DNA of 64,000 nt, taken from assembly GCF_000169375.1 (NCBI RefSeq), contig NZ_AAXY01000001.1:310001-374000 (forward strand). The letters run 5' to 3'. Of this stretch, positions 58,729 through 64,000 are shown piece after piece. Source of the DNA: Marinobacter sp. ELB17. GTDB lineage: Bacteria; Pseudomonadota; Gammaproteobacteria; Pseudomonadales; Oleiphilaceae. Every line of letters starts with the position of its first letter. Position 1 is the stretch's first letter. The translations under genes were made by a program, and so were the position numbers. A model generated the notes under the pieces. It had not been told where the DNA came from. It did not search any database and worked only from the letters and a program-made list of their open reading frames with translations.

Positions 58729-61700
58729 TTAGCTGGCTGGAGCGTGGTTGGGGTGATCGCGATTTTCTCCATTGTCATCCTTATGCTTGTCTTTGCTGGC
58801 GGCGTTGTGGTCCCGGGCTAGCAGCACGTAAAACGCTGGCAGTACAAACACAGTGAGCAGAGTGCCAATGCCCAGCCCGGCAGTAATCGTAATGCCGATC
58901 GAGAAACGGCTTTGAGCGCCCGGTCCGGACGCCAGCAGCAGCGGTACCATCGCGAAGATCAGCGCCAGTGACGTCATAATAATGGGCCGTAAACGAATAG
59001 ATGCGGCTTCCACCACTGCATCCAGTTTGTTCAGACCTTTATTTTTTTGCAGCTGGTTGGCGAATTCCACAATCAATATGCCGTTCTTCGACACCACGCC
59101 TATCAGGGTAATCAGACCCACTTGGGTGTAGATGTTCATGGTAGCAAAGCCCAGCACAATAAACGCCATGGCTCCGGCTACCGACATGGGCACTGAGATC
59201 AAAATGATCAACGGGTCGCGCCAGCTTTCAAACTGCGCCGCCAGCACCAGGTAAATCACCAATAGCGACAGGAAGAAAGTCACCATCAAAGCGCTTCCCT
59301 GTTTCGCTTGCTGACGGGTTTCGCCCTTGTAGTCAAAACCAAAGCTCTGGGGGAAAATATCCGCCGACGCCTGCTCCATGAAATCCATGGCGGTACCAGA
59401 AACCACACCAGGCGAAACCACGCCTTCAAGGGTCAGCGAATTTTGTTGATTGAACTGGGTACGGTTCGACGGTTCGACGTCGCGGCTGAAAGACACCACG
59501 CTGGACAAGGGCACCAGGGCGCCGTTGTCGGCACGAATATAGTAATCTTTCAGAGCTTGTTCGTCTGTGCGAAAGTTTTGATCCACTTGGGGAATAACCT
59601 GATAGGAACGGCCTTCCATACTGAACCGGTTAACGTAACCGCCGCCGAGCATGCTGCTCAGCTGCTGGCCCACGTCTCTCATCGACAGGCCCAGGTCTGC
59701 TACCCGATCACGATCCACATCGATGCGGGTAACCGGCTTGTCAAAGCTGATGGACTTGCGCAGGAACATGAAGTTGCCACTTTGCATGGCCGCGCCTATC
59801 AATTCGTCGGCAACGCTGCTCAATTGCTCGTAACTGCCACCGGTGGTCACTACAAACTGAAACGGCAGGCCGCCGCCAGAACCGGGTAGGGACGGACGGG
59901 CGAATACTGCCGTTTGCAAACCGGTCACTTTACTCAGTTCAGCGGTCATCTTGGGCTGCACTTCAAACTGGGTTATGTCGCGCTCTGCCGAGGGCTTCAT
60001 TTTTAGTCCGCCAAACACCGCGTTTGGCGCAGTGAAGCCCAGAACCATAAAGTCTTCGTAATAGCCGTCGACTTTTGATAGCCGCTCTTGAACTTCTATG
60101 CCGTTTTCGAGCAAATAGTCGAGGGTGGAGGTTTGGGGCCCCAGACCCTGGTAGAACAGAATGCCCTGGTCTTCGGTCGGCGCCAGTTCACTTTGGCTCA
60201 TGGTGACCATGAAGTAGATTGAGCACAATATCGCCAAGGCAAAAAACACCACCACCGACTTGGTTTTCATCAGCGACACAAGGGCCGTGGAATAGCCATT
60301 AGCAATGCCCTGAAAGGTGCGCTCTACCAGGCGTTCGAATTTGCCGGGATCGCCGTGGGGTTTAAGAACTTTGCCCGACAGCATGGGCGACAGGGTCAAG
60401 GCTACAATCCCGGAAACCACTACGGTGCCGGCCAGAGTAAAAGCGAACTCGGTGAATAGCGAGCCTACCAGACCCCCCATAAACCCAATGGGCGCATACA
60501 CCGCAACCAGGGTTGTTGTCATGGCAATAATGGGCACAGCCATTTCACGGGCGCCATGGATGGCCGCATCGTATCGTGATTTGCCGTTCTCAATGTGCCG
60601 GTGAATGTTTTCCACCATGATGATGGCGTCATCCACCACCAGGCCGATAGCCAGTACCATTGAAAGAAGGGTCAGCAGGTTCAGCGAGAAGCCGAACAAC
60701 AGCATCACAAACGCACCGCCCACCAACGATAGTGGAACCGCAATCGCGGGAACTATAGAGGCTCGCACAGAGCCCAGGCTTAAAAACACGACGATCAAGA
60801 CAATCACCAGCGCTTCGGCCAGGGTTTTAATCACTTCGCTGATGGATTCCTCAATAAACTGTGAGCCATCGTAGGCCAGCTGAACCTCAAGGCCTGAGGG
60901 CACCTGACTGCGAATACCCGGCAGTTCATCTTTCACCAACTTGGCCACGGTTAGCGGGTTAGCTCCGGGGGCTAGCTCAATGGCGGTGAAGGTGGCCGGG
61001 ATGCCTTTATACATGGCTAGCTGGTCGTAAGATTGTGCGCCCAGTTCAACCCGCGCAATGTCCTGCAAGCGGATCTGGGTGCCGTCTTTCTGTTTTACCA
61101 CGAGTTGTTTGAAATTTTCAGGGTCGGCAATGTCGGTGTTGCTGGTCAGCGCTACCTCGGTAAACTCACCTCTGGTGGTGCCAACCGCGGCCTGATAGTT
61201 ATTCGCGCGCAACCGATCGACAACCTCTACCGGGGTCATGTTCACCGCAGCCAGGCGTTCCGGGTCCAGCCACACCCGCACAGCAAATGTGCGCCCGAGC
61301 AACTGAGCCTTACCGACGCCGCTAATTGCTTGCAACTGGGGCTGCACAACCCGGGTCAGGTAGTCGGTAATTTGCGGTACGCTTAATGCGCCTTCACTGT
61401 AAAACGCGATGTACATCAATGCAGTGGAGTCGCCGGTGCTGGAGCTGATGACCGGGTCCTGGGCTTCGGTCGGCAACACGTTACGTTGGCTTGCCACTTT
61501 CGACTGAATCTCGGCAAGGGCCGCATTGGCGTCGTAGTTTAGATTCATGTGGGCTTCTATGGTTGAAGAGCCCTGGGCACTGGTCGAAATCAGATAGTCG
61601 ATACCGCTTGATTCAGCGATGGCCTGTTGAAGTGGCGTGGTGATAAAGCCTTGAATCAGGTCTGAGCTGGCGCCTGGATACGCGGTAGAGACGGTGACGG

Positions 61701-61830
61701 TGGTGGTTTCCAGCTGCGGGTACTGGCGTATTTCCAGGTCCATGGCCGCGCGAACACCCAGCAGCATAATCAGCAGGCTTACGACGGTTGCCAGCACCGG
61801 GCGCTGGATAAATATGTCGGTGAAACGCAT
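58729..61830 (-). CDS. RND efflux permease of the HAE1 type
   Basis: A 1033-residue inner-membrane antiporter related to AcrB/MexB. TM4 has LVVDDAIIMVENIHR with the proton-relay Asp pair, and the second half contains the matching VSKNGILIVEFANQL. Periplasmic porter segments (ESSGIDYLISTSAQGSS) are typical of drug pumps. Its ATG overlaps the adaptor stop (TAATG). Substrates and outer-membrane partner are not evident in the window. Confidence 0.93.
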   Translation of the reverse strand: MRFTDIFIQRPVLATVVSLLIMLLGVRAAMDLEIRQYPQLETTTVTVSTAYPGASSDLIQGFITTPLQQAIAESSGIDYLISTSAQGSSTIEAHMNLNYDANAALAEIQSKVASQRNVLPTEAQDPVISSSTGDSTALMYIAFYSEGALSVPQITDYLTRVVQPQLQAISGVGKAQLLGRTFAVRVWLDPERLAAVNMTPVEVVDRLRANNYQAAVGTTRGEFTEVALTSNTDIADPENFKQLVVKQKDGTQIRLQDIARVELGAQSYDQLAMYKGIPATFTAIELAPGANPLTVAKLVKDELPGIRSQVPSGLEVQLAYDGSQFIEESISEVIKTLAEALVIVLIVVFLSLGSVRASIVPAIAVPLSLVGGAFVMLLFGFSLNLLTLLSMVLAIGLVVDDAIIMVENIHRHIENGKSRYDAAIHGAREMAVPIIAMTTTLVAVYAPIGFMGGLVGSLFTEFAFTLAGTVVVSGIVALTLSPMLSGKVLKPHGDPGKFERLVERTFQGIANGYSTALVSLMKTKSVVVFFALAILCSIYFMVTMSQSELAPTEDQGILFYQGLGPQTSTLDYLLENGIEVQERLSKVDGYYEDFMVLGFTAPNAVFGGLKMKPSAERDITQFEVQPKMTAELSKVTGLQTAVFARPSLPGSGGGLPFQFVVTTGGSYEQLSSVADELIGAAMQSGNFMFLRKSISFDKPVTRIDVDRDRVADLGLSMRDVGQQLSSMLGGGYVNRFSMEGRSYQVIPQVDQNFRTDEQALKDYYIRADNGALVPLSSVVSFSRDVEPSNRTQFNQQNSLTLEGVVSPGVVSGTAMDFMEQASADIFPQSFGFDYKGETRQQAKQGSALMVTFFLSLLVIYLVLAAQFESWRDPLIILISVPMSVAGAMAFIVLGFATMNIYTQVGLITLIGVVSKNGILIVEFANQLQKNKGLNKLDAVVEAASIRLRPIIMTSLALIFAMVPLLLASGPGAQSRFSIGITITAGLGIGTLLTVFVLPAFYVLLARDHNAASKDKHKDDNGENRDHPNHAPAS

Positions 61831-62957
61831 TATTCAGACGCCTCCTGTTGACTCTGGCTGGCGTTCTTTTCAGCGTTGTCACTGTCGTCCTGAATCTTCA
61901 CGGGCTGGCCCGAGCGCAGTCGCAGCAGGCCCTTGGAGACCACCGTTTCGCCCGCTTCCAGGCCCTCAAGAACCGCAACCCTGTCGTCACGGGCATCGCC
62001 CGAGCGAACACTGCGACGTGTGACCACTTTTTGGCCTTGGTCATTGTCTTCTACTACGAAGGCGAAATCGCCATAGGTATTGTAGGAAATTGCGGTGCGC
62101 GGCACGGTCACTACGGTTATGTCGTCAGGCTGACGTGTGTTCACCGTGGCAAACATGCCCGGGCGCAGCCGTTGGTCGCGGTTGGCAAGGGTAGCGCGAA
62201 TGCGCACGCTGCGGGTGTCGGCGTTCACCGACGTATTGATGGCGCTGACGGTGCCTTTGAACTCAGTATTTGGCGCCGCAGCAACGGTGGCCACCACAGA
62301 ATAGCCCACGGCTACGTCAGGTAGATTCTTTTCCGACAGGGTGTAATCGGCGTAGATGGGGTCGAGCATGTTGATTTCAACAATCGGCGTGCCGGTGCCA
62401 ATGTACTGCCCCTGATCCACCAGGCGAATACCCAAAGTGCCGTCAAAAGGTGCGCGAATTACTTTTTTACTGAGCTGGGCTTCGGCTTCGTTCACACGGG
62501 CGTTGGCGGCATCGTAGTTAGCCTTGGCTTGATCATACTGCGACTGTGATACCGCGCGTTTCGGCAACAGATCGGCAATGCGCTGGAACTCCTGGCGGGC
62601 GAGCTGGGCCTCGGCGCCGCGGGTGCGCAGGGCCGCTTCTTCAATGGCGGCGTCCAGGCGAATCAGCACGTCGCCCTTGCTGACAAGGTCGCCGGATTCA
62701 AAGTTGATCTGCTGGATAACGCCTGGCACTTCGTTGGCCACATCAATGCCATTCACCGCCACAATGCTACCCACGGCCTTCACGGTCGGTGTCCACTGTT
62801 CGGTCTGCGATTGCACCACCGAGATTTCCGCCGGCGGCTGCGGTTGTGACATTTGTTCCTGCATCTGGCCAAATTGCCAGAATGTGTATCCGAAAATACC
62901 GCCAAGAACGACGCCGAGAAAAACGATAGCAATAACGAAGCGAAAAGCAGTGCGCAT
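61830..62957 (-). CDS. RND efflux periplasmic adaptor
   Basis: A 375-residue adaptor for the RND permease downstream. One N-terminal anchor (about 7-28) is present. The lipoyl halves are around EVPGVIQQINFESGDLVSKG and VIRAPFDGTLGIRLVDQGQ, with a coiled-coil hairpin between them (about 100-165). AAGG is ten bases upstream of the ATG. No regulator gene is adjacent. Confidence 0.92.
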   Translation of the reverse strand: MRTAFRFVIAIVFLGVVLGGIFGYTFWQFGQMQEQMSQPQPPAEISVVQSQTEQWTPTVKAVGSIVAVNGIDVANEVPGVIQQINFESGDLVSKGDVLIRLDAAIEEAALRTRGAEAQLARQEFQRIADLLPKRAVSQSQYDQAKANYDAANARVNEAEAQLSKKVIRAPFDGTLGIRLVDQGQYIGTGTPIVEINMLDPIYADYTLSEKNLPDVAVGYSVVATVAAAPNTEFKGTVSAINTSVNADTRSVRIRATLANRDQRLRPGMFATVNTRQPDDITVVTVPRTAISYNTYGDFAFVVEDNDQGQKVVTRRSVRSGDARDDRVAVLEGLEAGETVVSKGLLRLRSGQPVKIQDDSDNAEKNASQSQQEASE

Positions 62958-63237
62958 AATGGCAGACCTTGATAATTCAGATTACGCCCCATATTCGCAC
63001 AGGCATGGCAGCGGCGGGGAAAATTTAGGTTTAGCGAAGAAGCATAGCATCCTATAAAAGTTGCTGAAACGTTGATCTGCTTTGTATGGATAGACTTCGA
63101 GGTCGGTGATGCTTGCACGGCACCCCCCAAAACGATACTAAAACTGTGTCGAAACCCTGTTGAAACTATGTCCTATCTGGCTTTGTACTGGCAGTTGATG
63201 ACAGAATTACGGCCGAAGTTACCATGGGGATTAGCGC

Positions 63238-63777
63238 ATGCACTGGATTTTGGGAATTGCCTTGGCCGCCGGGCTGTTTGTGGTGTTGCGGCAATGGGGA
63301 ACTTTGACGCCAGAAAAGAAAAAAGCGGCCACCTGGAAAGTCATTCTTATCGGCGGTGGCGGGCTGTTGCTGCTGATGGTGTTGACTGGGCGGATTCATG
63401 TTTTGACAGCCGCTGTTGCCGCTTTGCTGCCTTTGCTGAGAAAGCTGCCAGCGCTGTTGAAATACCTGCCCTTTATTCAGCGCACCCTTAATGGTCAGGC
63501 TGGCAATGGCCGGGCTAGTAATGGCCAAGGCAGGCGTAATCAGGGTAGCACTGACGGTGAGGAGCGCCAGCGGACGGGCGCTGATGTGGCCGGGCAAGTC
63601 AGCGAGCGCGAAGCCTGCGAGATTCTTGGAGTGGAGCCAGGGTGCAACCGCGATGACATCGTGATGGCCCATCGCCGGCTGATGCAAAAAATCCACCCCG
63701 ATCGCGGCGGCAACGACTACCTGGCAGCCAAAGTTAACGAGGCAAAACGCGTTCTACTGCGTGGGGCCAAAACCTGA
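63238..63777 (+). CDS. Membrane-anchored J-domain protein
   Basis: A 179-residue protein with two hydrophobic segments (about 3-18 and 34-52), a Gly/Asn/Gln-rich linker (about 95-115), and a C-terminal J domain with HPD at 153-155 in KIHPDRGG. The layout resembles DnaJ-like TIM14/DjlC-style proteins, which recruit Hsp70 to a membrane. Substrates are unknown. A 280-base gap with the adaptor promoter region precedes it. Confidence 0.82.
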   Translation: MHWILGIALAAGLFVVLRQWGTLTPEKKKAATWKVILIGGGGLLLLMVLTGRIHVLTAAVAALLPLLRKLPALLKYLPFIQRTLNGQAGNGRASNGQGRRNQGSTDGEERQRTGADVAGQVSEREACEILGVEPGCNRDDIVMAHRRLMQKIHPDRGGNDYLAAKVNEAKRVLLRGAKT

Positions 63778-63780
63778 GGC

Positions 63781-64000
63781 TTAGGGCAAAATGTCCACCC
63801 GCACGCGAATCTCGCTGCTGCGATTTTCACTGCTATTAACTTGGTACACAATGTCGGAATTTTCGCGGCTTTCGCTGCGTTCAACGCCACCCAGAGATAC
63901 CCACTGCCCGGGTTGAACCTGACGAATAGTCATTAGCGCTTCCGTGTCATAACCCGGCAGGGCGGGGGCGTCTTGCTCAAACGACATAATACTGAGTTCT
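63781..64000 (-). CDS. C-terminus of an unknown protein (cut by window end)
   Basis: The frame is open from the window edge to a TAA at 63781, about 72 residues. An ATG at 63987 is possible but the frame continues upstream of it as ELSI, so the gene is probably longer. The residues MTIRQVQPGQWVSLGGVERS and a Ser/Asn-rich stretch are visible, with beta-strand pattern at the end. This could be the tail of a secretin-like or envelope protein; I do not recognise it. Confidence 0.4.
   Translation of the reverse strand, partial: ELSIMSFEQDAPALPGYDTEALMTIRQVQPGQWVSLGGVERSESRENSDIVYQVNSSENRSSEIRVRVDILP

Overview
The window is chromosomal DNA of a marine-type gammaproteobacterium. Gene order and protein style point to Marinobacter or a close relative: the blocks yihA/cytochrome c4/dsbA, rpmG-rpmB-radC/coaBC-dut-algC-argB, prkB/yhfA/crp(vfr), rpe-gph-trpEGDC and murU-amgK/lptD-surA-pdxA-rsmA-apaH are shared with Pseudomonas and, in part, with E. 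coli. The taxon is an inference from synteny. I saw no tRNA, rRNA, CRISPR array, transposase or integrase.

Layout. 1-9.3 kb: polyphosphate kinase (cut by the window edge), a DUF945 protein, coaD, an aldehyde dehydrogenase divergent from a TetR regulator with a palindromic operator candidate between them, engB, cytochrome c4, dsbA and an endonuclease/exonuclease/phosphatase-family protein. 9.3-10.8 kb: ribosomal proteins L33 and L28 and radC. 10.9-19.2 kb: an inserted block between radC and coaBC, which are neighbours in many gammaproteobacteria. It holds a two-component system whose response regulator is frameshifted, a MipA/OmpV outer-membrane protein, an RND adaptor, an RND permease and an exported alpha/beta hydrolase. 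It is bordered by two copies of the radC leader, and the right copy is joined to a decayed radC fragment. 19.5-28.8 kb: coaBC, dut, a long AlgC, argB, an unknown membrane-anchored protein, argE and argA. 28.8-34.8 kb: a very large PilZ-DUF1631-GGDEF-EAL protein with degenerate catalytic motifs, prkB, an OsmC protein and crp/vfr. 34.9-40.8 kb: modABC, a broken META-domain lipoprotein gene, a solute-binding protein, a glutathione transferase and a membrane diguanylate cyclase. 40.9-46.3 kb: rpe-gph-trpE-trpG-trpD-trpC in one run. 46.4-57.5 kb: a DUF3530 protein, a J-domain protein, MurU/AmgK cell-wall recycling, then the outer-membrane biogenesis run lptD-surA-pdxA-rsmA-apaH and a lone thiS. 57.5-64 kb: an inositol-monophosphatase-family enzyme, DUF3301, a second RND pump, a membrane J-domain protein and the C-terminus of an unknown protein.

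Most of the window is housekeeping sequence. The most unusual region is the 8.3-kb insert. Two sites matching the PmrA-type direct repeat (CTTAA-class half sites 11 bp apart) lie in front of the response regulator and in front of mipA. The likely logic is an envelope-sensing kinase and regulator controlling a MipA-RND-hydrolase operon. In this sequence the regulator reading frame is broken by an apparent one-base deletion, so the module is either recently inactivated or affected by a sequencing error.

Other points of interest are the radC leader hairpin and palindrome conserved in both copies, an Sm-like C-terminus on the unknown protein in the arg cluster, the PilZ/DUF1631/GGDEF/EAL protein, the doubly broken META-domain gene, and the absence of apaG and thiG from their usual neighbourhoods.
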